DNA of 64,000 bases from Ruminococcus sp. Its GTDB lineage: Bacteria; Bacillota; Clostridia; Oscillospirales; Ruminococcaceae. The position numbers were made by a program, and so were the translations under genes. The notes beneath the pieces are model-generated. The model did no database searches. It was given only the letters and a program-made list of their open reading frames with translations, and was not told where the DNA came from. Positions 26,014-34,798 of the stretch are shown here, one piece after another; within the stretch, counting starts at the first letter, position 1; every line of letters starts with the position of its first letter. The stretch is taken from assembly GCA_017516465.1 (NCBI GenBank), contig JAFXCR010000016.1:1-64000 (forward strand), in the 5' to 3' direction.

Positions 26014-28638
26014 CTATTTTATTTCGCTTCCACCCCATTCAACAACTGTAAATCCCTTTCTTTCAAAGGTTTCAAGCTGCTGAGGTTCGATATCCACAGG
26101 TGCTTCAAGCGGAATATATGTCATGAAGATACGAAGCATACTATCCGGCTCCGGAGTGATATTCAGCTTTGCAGAATCAGTATATTCATCGCCCTGAAAA
26201 GCAATGAGATTATACTTATTATGCTCCATTAACGGGAGCCAGTACACGATGAATTCATTCATTTCCTGTTCTGTAAGTCCCATATAAGTGAGCTTTTCTC
26301 TGAGGAAGCTTTCAGTATCGCTTCCGGCAACACAGAATCCCTTTGAGTAATCAAATCTTGTACGGCAGTTTTTAGCGTCCCAGAAAAGGTATTTGTGGTG
26401 TGTACCGTCTGCCTTGTTAAGGAGAGTTCCATCGGGATAAGCTGTAACATCCCATCCGTTATTGTACTTCGGATAAGTTGTGGAGAGGTCAGCTTCTGTG
26501 AGTTCAAGTTCAACACGAACGTCGGTTTCCTGTTCGGGGTAAAGATAGATTACAGGCTTATCTGCAGATACCTCATAAAAGACAGTCGGAGTCTCGTTAT
26601 CTTTCTCATAGATTCTTATCCAGCCGGACTGACCGTTATATTCTGTATACATCCAGTAATTGTTATTTTTGTTATACCCCATTTCACGAATAAGCTCATA
26701 TCTCGGAATTGAAGCAACGACGGGATAGCTTGTATCAGGTCCCAGATAAAGAGGAAGTTCCTCTGTTATAACTTCAAGCGGAACAGAATATTCGGCAGGA
26801 ATCTCAGGCTGAACAACAGTTGTACTCTGCTTGATAAGCTCACGCTTCATAAGAATCAGGTCAAAAGCAGTAAGCTCGTTATCAAGATCAAAATCTGCGG
26901 CTGCCCAGTTGTTAATTTCAACATCCTTATCTCCGAGAAGCCATTTCTGTAATATAACTACATCCGCAACGTTAAAATATTCGTCGCTGTTTACATTACC
27001 CGTTGGTCTGATATCTATTTCGAATACGAGATCCATTGAGTCGTTGCTGTAATAGATAACCTCCGGCTCATCTCCGGTAGTAAATTCAAACAGATCGGCG
27101 GATTTATAAAGACGTGCCAGATCTTTATTTTCGAGTATATAATAATTGGAATCAACAGTAAAAAACGGACCTGTATACATCCAGCCTCCGGGTACATTCG
27201 GATTCTTGATACCAATATTCGTACCAAATCTGAATCTGTGATATTTCAGCACTTCGTCAGGAATCAGCTCGCCGGTAACTTTATCATACAGAATAACTCT
27301 TGTTGCACCGTCAGGAATAATAGATTCGGGATTCTTTTTATAGCTCATTTTACAATTCACTTCAACACGGTTTGAGCTTTCTGAAGTAACTTCAAAGCCT
27401 CTGAATTCATAGTAGCCGTCTTCCGTTCTGATATCGAAGGAATATGTGCAGTGGGGATCGTAGGCTCTGCCTGAATCCAGAATACAAGGATTCGAGGTGA
27501 CAGGATACAGTTCACTGAGACAAGGCTCGTCAGGAGTATGCTGTATAGTATTTTTCAGGAATGAAGAGTTCTCGGAAACGTCAATCAGTTCACCTGTATC
27601 TGCGTCTATAAAGGTAATAATTGTACTGCCGCTTGTGAGGTCAACAATCTCGGTGCAGTTGTTCTTTATATGATAACTGCCGTTGGTTATGTCGAAAGGC
27701 TCCTCATCAGACCAGTGCTTGCCGACTGACCACTCAACATCAACCAGACCATCTGCAAGCGGCTCATATACCCTGACAGAGCGGGAAGTCTGTCCGCTGA
27801 CAAGCTCTACCTTTGAACGCAAATCAAATCCGTTGCAGTCGGATTCCATCAATAAATCAATTTTTCCATCGCCTGTCTGCTCCATTTCCAGAGAAGCTCC
27901 CGTGCTTGCGTTCACTTCTGAACAGTATGCGATATACTGGGAATTAGGATAAACGCAGGCAGCACAGGCAGCAAGAGTACTGTGATGACTGTAACTATTA
28001 AGCCATTCATATTCAGCAGGGCAGTCGGGAAGCCAGCTGTAAATATCAGTCTGTGCAACATAGCCGCTTGGATTTTCAAAAGTGAATGTTTCAAGAATCT
28101 TTTTCTTGTAGTATTCACCGAGATCTTCAATCCACTCCACTGTCAGGTCATAGCCCTCAAGTACACGGCACATCCGGACTTCAAAGCCGTACTGGTTATT
28201 GCTTTCTGCATAATTCTCAAAAAAACTGTAATCAGCGGGAATTCCCAATGTATTGCAGTATTCTTCAAATTCATCAAGTGCTTCATTATCATTCGGGTCA
28301 GGCTTTTCAGGGATTTCAAGCTCGAAAAGTGCCGGACTGGTCCATGCAGGTGTATTGACCATCAGCATACTTCCTGAAAATACTGTTTTGTATTTTTCCT
28401 TCTCGTCTAGCCGGATCGGCTTTATCAGACAGATGTAATTATCTTCTACATGAGTTTTTCCATATTGGTTGTATAACTGCAAGGCGTCAACGAAATTCAT
28501 CGGAGTCCAGTCGGGCAGAATTCCGATAATCGAGTCGTATTCAGACTCATATTCCGATTCGGCATATACAGGCGGAATTGCAGCCGCAGATGACAGCATC
28601 ACACCGGCTGTAAGAATTGATAATAGTTTGTTTTTCAT
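26014..28638 (-). CDS. large secreted dockerin and SH3-domain protein of unknown function
   Basis: 874 residues: signal peptide (cleavage after VYA), about 500 residues without a recognised domain, then a dockerin (about 545-600) with loops NVNSDEYFNVADVV and DFDLDNELTAFDLILMKREL. An SH3b-like module follows (about 620-685: LYLGPDTSYPVVASIPRYEL, WMYTEYNGQSGWIRI), then a C-terminal domain (about 690-874: KPVIYLYPEQETDV, YLFWDAKNCRTRFDY, FIVYWLPLMEHNKYNLIAF, FERKGFTVVEWGG) seen in many gut Firmicutes but unnamed. Extracellular and probably cellulosome-docked. No catalytic motif is recognised. ATG follows GGAGGAAT; it lies 28 nt after the DUF3021 gene and may share its operon. Confidence 0.85.
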   Translation of the reverse strand: MKNKLLSILTAGVMLSSAAAIPPVYAESEYESEYDSIIGILPDWTPMNFVDALQLYNQYGKTHVEDNYICLIKPIRLDEKEKYKTVFSGSMLMVNTPAWTSPALFELEIPEKPDPNDNEALDEFEEYCNTLGIPADYSFFENYAESNNQYGFEVRMCRVLEGYDLTVEWIEDLGEYYKKKILETFTFENPSGYVAQTDIYSWLPDCPAEYEWLNSYSHHSTLAACAACVYPNSQYIAYCSEVNASTGASLEMEQTGDGKIDLLMESDCNGFDLRSKVELVSGQTSRSVRVYEPLADGLVDVEWSVGKHWSDEEPFDITNGSYHIKNNCTEIVDLTSGSTIITFIDADTGELIDVSENSSFLKNTIQHTPDEPCLSELYPVTSNPCILDSGRAYDPHCTYSFDIRTEDGYYEFRGFEVTSESSNRVEVNCKMSYKKNPESIIPDGATRVILYDKVTGELIPDEVLKYHRFRFGTNIGIKNPNVPGGWMYTGPFFTVDSNYYILENKDLARLYKSADLFEFTTGDEPEVIYYSNDSMDLVFEIDIRPTGNVNSDEYFNVADVVILQKWLLGDKDVEINNWAAADFDLDNELTAFDLILMKRELIKQSTTVVQPEIPAEYSVPLEVITEELPLYLGPDTSYPVVASIPRYELIREMGYNKNNNYWMYTEYNGQSGWIRIYEKDNETPTVFYEVSADKPVIYLYPEQETDVRVELELTEADLSTTYPKYNNGWDVTAYPDGTLLNKADGTHHKYLFWDAKNCRTRFDYSKGFCVAGSDTESFLREKLTYMGLTEQEMNEFIVYWLPLMEHNKYNLIAFQGDEYTDSAKLNITPEPDSMLRIFMTYIPLEAPVDIEPQQLETFERKGFTVVEWGGSEIK

Positions 28639-28665
28639 GGTAATTCCTCCGTTCTTAAATTAATT

Positions 28666-29097
28666 TTAATCGTTGTTTGTTTTTGAGTAACGCTTTTTCA
28701 GCTGTTGATTCATTATTTCAGCGTGTTTTCTGTCAACTATATAATGCGTTACACAAGTAAATATATATATCACTACAACTGCCATAAAGGTCAGCAGTAT
28801 TGAAAACGCTGTAATTTTATACCAACCGAATATTTCTATCAATATCAGTGTTGTAAAGAATATCAGCAGGAAATGTGCAAGCCAAAGCAATAATAAAATC
28901 CTGCCGTTTTTTGCATCCAGACAAACAAGGAAAGCAGACGGCAATGCCGTAATAAAGCCACTCAGAAGTATCTCCCATAATATCACACTGTTCATCTGAT
29001 GTCCGGAAATCGTCAGATATACTGCTGTCACAAACAAGGTGGCAGTCGTGATATTCACAAAATAATGAAGTAATGAAGTCCAGAAATCCTTTATCAT
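28666..29097 (-). CDS. DUF3021 membrane protein
   Basis: 143 residues with four membrane helices (about 8-28, 38-58, 66-88, 95-118) and a charged C-terminal tail (HYIVDRKHAEIMNQQLKKRY). DUF3021 genes are normally paired with a LytTR regulator, exactly as here: the ribosome site GGGAGGG lies in the last codons of the regulator. It probably modulates the regulator from the membrane. Confidence 0.85.
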   Translation of the reverse strand: MIKDFWTSLLHYFVNITTATLFVTAVYLTISGHQMNSVILWEILLSGFITALPSAFLVCLDAKNGRILLLLWLAHFLLIFFTTLILIEIFGWYKITAFSILLTFMAVVVIYIFTCVTHYIVDRKHAEIMNQQLKKRYSKTNND

Positions 29098-29099
29098 CG

Positions 29100-29546
29100 T
29101 TATCCCTCCCCGATACCAAGTCTGGATTTCAGCTCATGTACATATTGACGTGAAATAATCACCTTTTCTCCGTTTTTCAGATGTGCTTCCATTTTTCCGC
29201 TGAAAATAGGTGAAAGATATTCTATTTTTTCCATATTTACAATCATAGATTTGGAACACCGCATAAAATCCAGTGGTACAAAGCGTTCCTCAAGCTCGTA
29301 CAGCTTATATTTGACCTCATATACATCTGAATGGTAATACGCAAAAACACGATTATCGTTAGCTTCAAAATAATATATATCATGATAATTCAAACGCACT
29401 ATTTTATCATTAAGATATCCTGTCAGTTCTGTTTTAGCATTCTGGAATGAAAGCAGCATGGAGATGAGATTCTGATCCGGTGACGCACATCTGACAATCA
29501 CCGTATCTTCTTCATCCGGATGAGGTGATTCAATTATAATTTTCAT
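29100..29546 (-). CDS. LytTR-family DNA-binding regulator
   Basis: 148 residues from ATG 29546 (GGAGGT upstream); longer frames cross the promoter. A short N-terminal segment is followed by a LytTR domain (about 45-145): LNDKIVRLNYHDIYYFEANDN, VYEVKYKLYELEERF, FMRCSKSMIVNMEKIEYL, SPIFSGKMEAHLKNGE and SRQYVHELKSRLG. No receiver domain, so it is the small LytTR/DUF3021 type. Two TGTAAGTTG direct repeats 21 bp apart stand upstream of its promoter and are a likely self-binding site. Confidence 0.92.
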   Translation of the reverse strand: MKIIIESPHPDEEDTVIVRCASPDQNLISMLLSFQNAKTELTGYLNDKIVRLNYHDIYYFEANDNRVFAYYHSDVYEVKYKLYELEERFVPLDFMRCSKSMIVNMEKIEYLSPIFSGKMEAHLKNGEKVIISRQYVHELKSRLGIGEG

Positions 29547-29587
29547 GACCGACCTCCATATTATTCCGATATAATTCCCTTTATTAT

Positions 29588-29617
29588 ATAATATCATAAA
29601 ATACAGCTCTCTGTCAA
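29588..29617 (-). promoter_or_regulatory. promoter of the LytTR-DUF3021 operon
   Basis: On the minus strand TTGACA (29617-29612), 18 bp, TATTAT (29593-29588), about 40 nt before the regulator start codon. Confidence 0.7.
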
Positions 29618-29619
29618 TG

Positions 29620-29649
29620 CAACTTACATTATAAATAAAACAACTTACA
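29620..29649 (-). promoter_or_regulatory. direct-repeat operator, probable LytTR binding site
   Basis: TGTAAGTTG occurs at 29649-29641 and again at 29628-29620 on the minus strand, 21 bp apart (two helical turns) and just upstream of the -35 box. LytTR proteins bind spaced direct repeats, and this position fits activation of its own operon. Confidence 0.65.
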
Positions 29650-29695
29650 CCATTACTCTCCAACTAAAACTTACCGTCAAATACTTGGAAAAAAT

Positions 29696-29723
29696 AGCGA
29701 CCAGAATTAATGAACTGGTCGCT
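29696..29723 (-). terminator. terminator of the histidine operon
   Basis: AGCGACCAG (29723-29715, minus strand) pairs with CTGGTCGCT (29704-29696) followed by ATTTTTTCC, 40 nt after hisE. Confidence 0.88.
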
Positions 29724-29762
29724 GTATGTTTTTTCTATTACAGATGTCCTGCCACATGAGAT

Positions 29763-30101
29763 TTATGAGTTCTTGTCAACAGTATGGAATTTCTTGAGAT
29801 TGCCGATTTTTTCGTTTCTTTCATCAAGAACTCTTTCAACGTCAGTCCATTCAAGTCCCTGATTTGCACAGAGTACCATTACATGATAAAGAAGATCGTT
29901 GATCTCGTTCATGAGTTCATCATTGTCGTTATTTTTTGCAGCAATGACTGTCTCAGTAGCTTCCTCACCGATTTTCTTGCAGATTTTATCTACTCCCTTA
30001 TCAAAAAGATAGCAGGTGTAAGAATTTTCAGCGGCTGTTCCACTTTCATACTGCTTTTTTCTTTCCTTGATTACTTCAAAAATTTCGTGGTAAACATTCA
30101 T
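29763..30101 (-). CDS. hisE: phosphoribosyl-ATP pyrophosphatase
   Basis: Second step of histidine synthesis: PR-ATP to PR-AMP. 112 residues of the all-alpha MazG-like fold: SYTCYLFDKGVDKICKKIGEEATETVIAAKN with the metal-binding Glu cluster, then NEINDLLYHVMVLC. Encoded apart from hisI, whereas many bacteria fuse the two. Last gene of the his operon. Confidence 0.94.
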   Translation of the reverse strand: MNVYHEIFEVIKERKKQYESGTAAENSYTCYLFDKGVDKICKKIGEEATETVIAAKNNDNDELMNEINDLLYHVMVLCANQGLEWTDVERVLDERNEKIGNLKKFHTVDKNS

Positions 30102-30104
30102 TTT

Positions 30105-30449
30105 TTATTCCTCCGTATTATAAATTTCATTGAAGAAGCAGCTGTAGCTCCCTGTATGACAGGCAACTCCCGTCTGCTCCACATTTACAAGCAATGTATC
30201 ATTATCGCAGTCGCCATAGATTGATACGACCTTCTGAAGATGTCCGGATGTTGCACCTTTATTCCAGTATTCCTGACGTGAACGGCTCCAGAACCATGTA
30301 TAGCCGGTTTCGAGCGTTTTTTTCAGGCTTTCCTTGTTCATATACGCAAGCATAAGAACTGTTTTTGTATTGACCTCATAGCAGATTGCAGGGATTAACT
30401 CCCCTTTTTCAAAGAATCTGTCAAGGTCATTGATGTCAATTTTAATCAT
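30105..30449 (-). CDS. hisI: phosphoribosyl-AMP cyclohydrolase
   Basis: Third step: opens the adenine ring of PR-AMP with Zn and Mg. 114 residues: [38 protein letters not shown], the Asp-rich DCDNDTLL (Mg) and [12 protein letters not shown] with Zn cysteines. Spaced 3 nt before hisE. Confidence 0.95.
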   Translation of the reverse strand: MIKIDINDLDRFFEKGELIPAICYEVNTKTVLMLAYMNKESLKKTLETGYTWFWSRSRQEYWNKGATSGHLQKVVSIYGDCDNDTLLVNVEQTGVACHTGSYSCFFNEIYNTEE

Positions 30450-30452
30450 GAT

Positions 30453-30836
30453 TTACTCGTTCTCCTTTAGTCTTCCGCTTTCATCAAATTTATTTTTTAT
30501 TTCCTTTTGTACCGATGTAACAGCAATTACAAGAAATATTATTTCAGCTATTACATAAACAAATGACAACACCTGTGCAGAATGTTCTCCTTTAAAGTAA
30601 TACATGAGAAATAAAATAGGAATTCCTAAAAATAATTCTATAAGACCAGTTGTAAGCCAGTTTTTTCCACAAGTACGATTTGCATACGCCCATGCCTCAG
30701 AACTTGCTTTTGCAGATTCAGTACGAAACCCCATTTTCATCTGCTCATCCTTCGGTGCCTGATATCTCATAATATATCCGCCGGCTATTGCTGCAACTGA
30801 TATAATAATCATAATAATCAACAGGATTTCAAACAT
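30453..30836 (-). CDS. SdpI-family membrane protein, copy 1
   Basis: 127 residues from ATG 30836 (GGGTGGGA upstream; a GTG at 30860 overlaps the acetyltransferase). Three or four membrane helices, with the SdpI-like segment APKDEQMKMGFRTESAKASS and EAWAYANRTCGK after helix 1 and a cytoplasmic tail KNKFDESGRLKENE. SdpI of Bacillus gives immunity to a killing toxin; a housekeeping role is equally likely. Paralogue of 31257-31634. Confidence 0.8.
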   Translation of the reverse strand: MFEILLIIMIIISVAAIAGGYIMRYQAPKDEQMKMGFRTESAKASSEAWAYANRTCGKNWLTTGLIELFLGIPILFLMYYFKGEHSAQVLSFVYVIAEIIFLVIAVTSVQKEIKNKFDESGRLKENE

Positions 30837-30850
30837 ACATTCCCACCCTT

Positions 30851-31252
30851 TCAGGTCCACAACGATGTTATAAACATCGGCGATGAAACGTCAGATTTCT
30901 CAAAACCACAGTTTTCATAGAAGTTCATCTCCGTATCGTATGCAATTACGATAAGACGAAGATAATCTTTATACTTTTCTTTCACCATTTCTACAAGCTT
31001 TCGTCCGATAGCCTGTCCCTGATAGTCAGGTTCAATGAGCAGATAATGAACATATGCCGTCATTATTCCATCGTCCATTGCACTTATCATTCCGACAAGT
31101 CTGTCGCCGTCCCATGCACTGTAAACAGTACTGAAATTCTTCATAGCGATTACAAGCTTGTCAGGATAATGTCCCGATGACCATTCCACAGAAAGGAAAA
31201 GTCTTTCAAGCTCTTCTTTTGTAAAATCATGAGTATCTCTGTATTCAATCAT
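30851..31252 (-). CDS. GNAT-family N-acetyltransferase
   Basis: 133 residues of the GNAT fold: YSAWDGDRLVGMISAMDDG, the strand TAYVHYLLIEPDYQGQAIGRKLVEMV with the acetyl-CoA loop (Q-x-x-A-I-G-R), and the C-terminal YENCGFEKSD. Substrate unknown. Wedged between two SdpI-like genes in the his operon, 4 nt from its upstream neighbour. Confidence 0.9.
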   Translation of the reverse strand: MIEYRDTHDFTKEELERLFLSVEWSSGHYPDKLVIAMKNFSTVYSAWDGDRLVGMISAMDDGIMTAYVHYLLIEPDYQGQAIGRKLVEMVKEKYKDYLRLIVIAYDTEMNFYENCGFEKSDVSSPMFITSLWT

Positions 31253-31256
31253 ATTA

Positions 31257-31634
31257 TCACTTCATTTCTTTCAGTCTGCCGTTTTCATCAAATTTGCTGC
31301 AAAGTCCATTGTTGACAACATTAACTGCACTACTTGTTCCAACACATATAACGGCAGGGGTAATTACAGCCAGAATTCTTCCCCAATCATCACCCGCAAA
31401 AGCATAAACAAGCAATGAAATTATACTCAATGCCAAGCCTATGCCTCCGAATATAAGACAATATCTGCCGCAGGTACGGTTTGCATACGCCCATGTCTCC
31501 TGACTTGCTTTGGCACGTTCAGTACGAAGCCCCATTTTCATCTGTTCATCCTTCGGTGCCTGATATTTCATATAAAATCCTGCAAACAGTATAGCAAATG
31601 AAAGAATTATACTTACGATAATAAGTATTTCCAT
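31257..31634 (-). CDS. SdpI-family membrane protein, copy 2
   Basis: 125 residues, same plan as 30453-30836: helix, APKDEQMKMGLRTERAKASQ, ETWAYANRTCGR, further helices, and tail CSKFDENGRLKEMK. DNA of the shared segment is still closely similar, so the pair arose by a fairly recent duplication around the acetyltransferase gene. It follows hisF by 4 nt. Confidence 0.8.
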   Translation of the reverse strand: MEILIIVSIILSFAILFAGFYMKYQAPKDEQMKMGLRTERAKASQETWAYANRTCGRYCLIFGGIGLALSIISLLVYAFAGDDWGRILAVITPAVICVGTSSAVNVVNNGLCSKFDENGRLKEMK

Positions 31635-31638
31635 ATAT

Positions 31639-32394
31639 TTACCTCACGATTACGCCACGCTCTCTGCAATAATCCTTGACTTCACCCACGGTAAGCTCTC
31701 TGAAATGGAACAGAGAAGCCGCAAGAGCCGCAGTTGCTCCCGTTTTCTCAAACACTTCGTAGAAGTCATTGATTTTTCCGGCTCCTCCGCTGGCAATAAC
31801 TGGAATACTGCAATTGTCGCAGACAGCCTTAAGCATTTCAATATCAAAGCCTTCTTTTGTGCCGTCAGCATCAATTGAGTTCAGGCATATCTCGCCTGCA
31901 CCAAGCTTTTCAATTGTGTGAACCCAGTCGATAAGGTCGATTCCCATATCAACTCGTCCGCCGTTGATGTACACCGTCCATTTGTGGTCAGCAATTTTCT
32001 TTGCGTCAATTCCCACACAGATACACTGACTGCCGAAAATATCAGCTCCGTCACGGATAAGCTGAGGATTCTTCACGGCCTGAGAGTTTACGGAAACCTT
32101 ATCCGCACCGGCACGAAGCGTTTCACGGATATCGTCAACAGTTGTGATTCCGCCGCCGACTGTAAGCGGAACAAAAACCTTTTTCGCTGTCTCACGGACA
32201 ACATCAAGGAAAACTCCCCTGCCCTCGTAAGACGCTGTTATATCATAGAATACGATTTCGTCTGCACCCTGTTTGTTGTACTCTGCGGCACACTCAACAG
32301 GATCGCCAACATCTCGTATTCCCTCAAAATTTACTCCCTTTACAACCTTGCCGTTTCGCACGTCAAGACAGGGAATTATTCTTTTTGCAAGCAT
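31639..32394 (-). CDS. hisF: imidazole glycerol phosphate synthase, cyclase subunit
   Basis: Works with HisH: ammonia from glutamine and PRFAR give imidazole glycerol phosphate and AICAR. 251-residue TIM barrel starting [20 protein letters not shown] with catalytic Asp11. [16 protein letters not shown], the second catalytic Asp in [12 protein letters not shown], and [14 protein letters not shown] complete the family pattern. Confidence 0.97.
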   Translation of the reverse strand: MLAKRIIPCLDVRNGKVVKGVNFEGIRDVGDPVECAAEYNKQGADEIVFYDITASYEGRGVFLDVVRETAKKVFVPLTVGGGITTVDDIRETLRAGADKVSVNSQAVKNPQLIRDGADIFGSQCICVGIDAKKIADHKWTVYINGGRVDMGIDLIDWVHTIEKLGAGEICLNSIDADGTKEGFDIEMLKAVCDNCSIPVIASGGAGKINDFYEVFEKTGATAALAASLFHFRELTVGEVKDYCRERGVIVR

Positions 32395-32427
32395 TATTTC
32401 ACTCCCTTTATAACACCTTATTTTTTA

Positions 32428-33153
32428 TCATTTAACCGAGTATTCTATCGCTTCACGAAGATTCAGAGTGCCTTTATATATCGACTTTCCACATATTGTA
32501 CCGTAAAGTCCCATTTCCTTGCAGGCGATTATATCTGCCATTGTGTGAACTCCTCCGCTTGCCACGATATTTGCACGTCCCTCGGTAGCGTCAGCAAGAG
32601 CCTTTAACTGCTCCACATTTACACCGCTGAGAGTGCCGTCCTTGGAAATATCAGTGAAAATGAAGTACTTCACTCCGACTTCAATCATTTTGTTTGCAAG
32701 GTCGATGTAGTTCACATCAGAACTTTCAAGCCAGCCCTCAGTAGCGACCATGCCGTTCATTGCGTCAATCCCTACAACGATTTTTTCACTGCCGAATTTC
32801 TCAACGGCATCGCTTACAAGCTTAGGATTTTTCAGTGCAACAGAGCCGAGGATTACTCTTGTAATACCCATTTTAAGGTACTCGTCAATAGTTTCAAGAC
32901 TTCTGATTCCGCCGCCAAGCTCAACTTTGAGATTTGTTTTTTCAGCAACGTCAGTGTAAATCTTTGTGTTTACAGGTCTTCCCTCTTTTGCTCCGTCGAG
33001 GTCAACCATGTGAATCCATTCACTGCCGGCAGCTTCAAAGCCCTTTGCAGTTTCAAGATAATCTGAGGCTACTTTCTCAACAGTGGAAAAATCGCCTTTG
33101 AAAAGACGTACACAGTTGCCGTCTTTAATATCAATTGCAGGTAAAATTATCAT
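32428..33153 (-). CDS. hisA: ProFAR isomerase
   Basis: Fourth step: isomerises ProFAR to PRFAR. 241-residue TIM barrel homologous to HisF: ILPAIDIKDGNCVRLFKGD (catalytic Asp8), VELGGGIRSLETIDEYL, FTDISKDGTLSGVN with the second Asp, and NIVASGGVHTMADI. Its start lies inside the last codons of the upstream kinase gene (23-nt overlap), so translation is probably coupled. Confidence 0.97.
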   Translation of the reverse strand: MIILPAIDIKDGNCVRLFKGDFSTVEKVASDYLETAKGFEAAGSEWIHMVDLDGAKEGRPVNTKIYTDVAEKTNLKVELGGGIRSLETIDEYLKMGITRVILGSVALKNPKLVSDAVEKFGSEKIVVGIDAMNGMVATEGWLESSDVNYIDLANKMIEVGVKYFIFTDISKDGTLSGVNVEQLKALADATEGRANIVASGGVHTMADIIACKEMGLYGTICGKSIYKGTLNLREAIEYSVK

Positions 33154-33949
33154 TTTTTTCTCCTATTATTCTTAACTTGGTAATTAATTCTGAATACACT
33201 TTGTTCCAATCATGCTGAGGATTATCAAGGACAATAATTTCAATATCAAGCTTGCTGAGAATATCAATCTCACGTTGCTGTCTTTCTTTGAGTGCATTAA
33301 TATATCCTTCAAATCCTGTAAGTTTATGTTGCTTTCCGTATTCTCCTTCACAGTGATAGTCAATTACTGCCCTGAGCCATTCATCTCCACGTTCAGCAGA
33401 AGCTTTTTTTACGCTGTCATAGACATCATTATTTTTGAGATAAACAATAACTGGTGCAAGCGGTTTGATTATTTCAGCGATTTCAGCTATGTGTGTGAAC
33501 GAAACTTCCTTGCTGAAGCCGAATCGCATCATTGTTTCGCACATTGGATTCTGCAGAAAAACACAGTTGAAAACGTATCTGTTATCACCGTAATTTTGTA
33601 CAAATTCACGCCATTTATCAAGCATTACAGTTTTTTCTTTCTCCCATGGGAGAAAATCGTATATTTTATACTTCAGAAGCTTTTCAAAGAGTTTATTGTT
33701 GAAATTCTCAAGCTTTACGATATATCCGCCTGACTTTATTTCGCATTTCTCTACTATCTGATTACGTTCAGAATCAGAAAATATTTTAAGGTCATTGTCA
33801 GTAAGATAAGCGTGACATTCATAATCAGAAGGATGATTTCCGGTCCCCTCGTCAATAAAGGAAAAACCGAGTTGATCAGCAATGAATTTTGCAGTTGTAC
33901 TCTTTCCTGAACAAGGCAGTCCCTCGACAATTATTAGTTTATTTGTCAT
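33131..33949 (-). CDS. P-loop kinase-like protein inside the his operon
   Basis: 272 residues from ATG 33949 (GGGGGGA upstream). Walker A is VEGLPCSGKSTTAKFIADQL (Gly-x4-GKS at about 8-15). Further: a lid-like Lys/Arg-rich region, CVFLQNPMCETMMRFGF and IVYLKNNDVYDS, as in nucleoside or thymidylate-type kinases. Substrate unknown. Overlaps hisA by 23 nt. No known histidine step needs it, so it is probably a passenger. Confidence 0.75.
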   Translation of the reverse strand: MTNKLIIVEGLPCSGKSTTAKFIADQLGFSFIDEGTGNHPSDYECHAYLTDNDLKIFSDSERNQIVEKCEIKSGGYIVKLENFNNKLFEKLLKYKIYDFLPWEKEKTVMLDKWREFVQNYGDNRYVFNCVFLQNPMCETMMRFGFSKEVSFTHIAEIAEIIKPLAPVIVYLKNNDVYDSVKKASAERGDEWLRAVIDYHCEGEYGKQHKLTGFEGYINALKERQQREIDILSKLDIEIIVLDNPQHDWNKVYSELITKLRIIGEKNDNFTCN

Positions 33950-33962
33950 GCGAATCCCCCCG

Positions 33963-34175
33963 TTATCTCTCATCAAAGGCTGCAAGAACCTTCATACATT
34001 CGTCGCAATACCAGCCTTTACCGTAAAGATGAAGCGATACAGCACCTTTCTTGAAAAACTTTCTTTTGCTTTCATCCGGAATCCATCTGAGAGTTGTTCC
34101 TATTTCAGAAAATGTGCCTCCCGACGCTTTTACTTCACCTTTTTTCATTTCTTTATTGCATTCAGGACATTTCAT
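33963..34175 (-). CDS. small zinc-ribbon protein (DUF6487-like)
   Basis: 70 residues from ATG 34175 (GGAGGGA upstream). MKCPECNKEM and WYCDECMKVL give four Cys in two CxxC knuckles, between them GTTLRWIPDESKRKFF. This matches the PF20097-type ribbon proteins common in Clostridia, function unknown. Passenger between hisH and the kinase gene. Confidence 0.8.
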   Translation of the reverse strand: MKCPECNKEMKKGEVKASGGTFSEIGTTLRWIPDESKRKFFKKGAVSLHLYGKGWYCDECMKVLAAFDER

Positions 34176-34192
34176 ATTTCCCTCCGAAAAAA

Positions 34193-34798
34193 TCACTTGA
34201 TTAAATTTCCGAAGTTTCTGAGAATTTTAAGTCCTGTATCGCCGGATTTCTCAGGGTGGAACTGTGCTCCGTACACGAATTTTCCGTTATATACAAGTGC
34301 CGGAACTTTTCCGCCGTATTCTGAAAATGCTGCAATATCCTTGTCATAACAGTGAGCCTTGTAGGAATGAACGAAGTATACATACTCATCATCACCGATG
34401 CCTTCAAGCAGCGGACAGTCATTGAGTTTTTCGAGTTTATTCCAGCCCATGTGAGGAATAATCAGATCGGGAGCCTCCATTTTGCGTACATCTCCGCTGA
34501 TAAGTCCAAGACCGTCACATTCACCGAACTCATATCCTTTTTCAAATATAAGCTGCATTCCGAGACAGATTCCGAGAAAAGGCTTTTTTGCAGCTTCTTC
34601 CTTTATTGTGTCGATAAGTCCCGTTGCAGCAAGCTTTTCCATAGCTGCCGGAAATGCTCCGACACCGGGAAGAATTACAGCATCAGCATTCTGTACGGCT
34701 TCTTTATCTGATACAAGGGCACTTTCAAGACCGAGGTAGTCAAGTGCATTTTTAACGCTGAATATATTTCCTGCACCGTAGTCAATTATTGCAATCAT
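34193..34798 (-). CDS. hisH: imidazole glycerol phosphate synthase, glutaminase subunit
   Basis: Supplies ammonia to HisF. 201 residues, class I glutamine amidotransferase: IDYGAGNIFSVKNAL, nucleophile Cys in PFLGICLGMQLIF, YFVHSY and FGAQFHPEKSG with catalytic His and Glu. Its start overlaps the hisB stop (ATGA). Confidence 0.97.
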   Translation of the reverse strand: MIAIIDYGAGNIFSVKNALDYLGLESALVSDKEAVQNADAVILPGVGAFPAAMEKLAATGLIDTIKEEAAKKPFLGICLGMQLIFEKGYEFGECDGLGLISGDVRKMEAPDLIIPHMGWNKLEKLNDCPLLEGIGDDEYVYFVHSYKAHCYDKDIAAFSEYGGKVPALVYNGKFVYGAQFHPEKSGDTGLKILRNFGNLIK

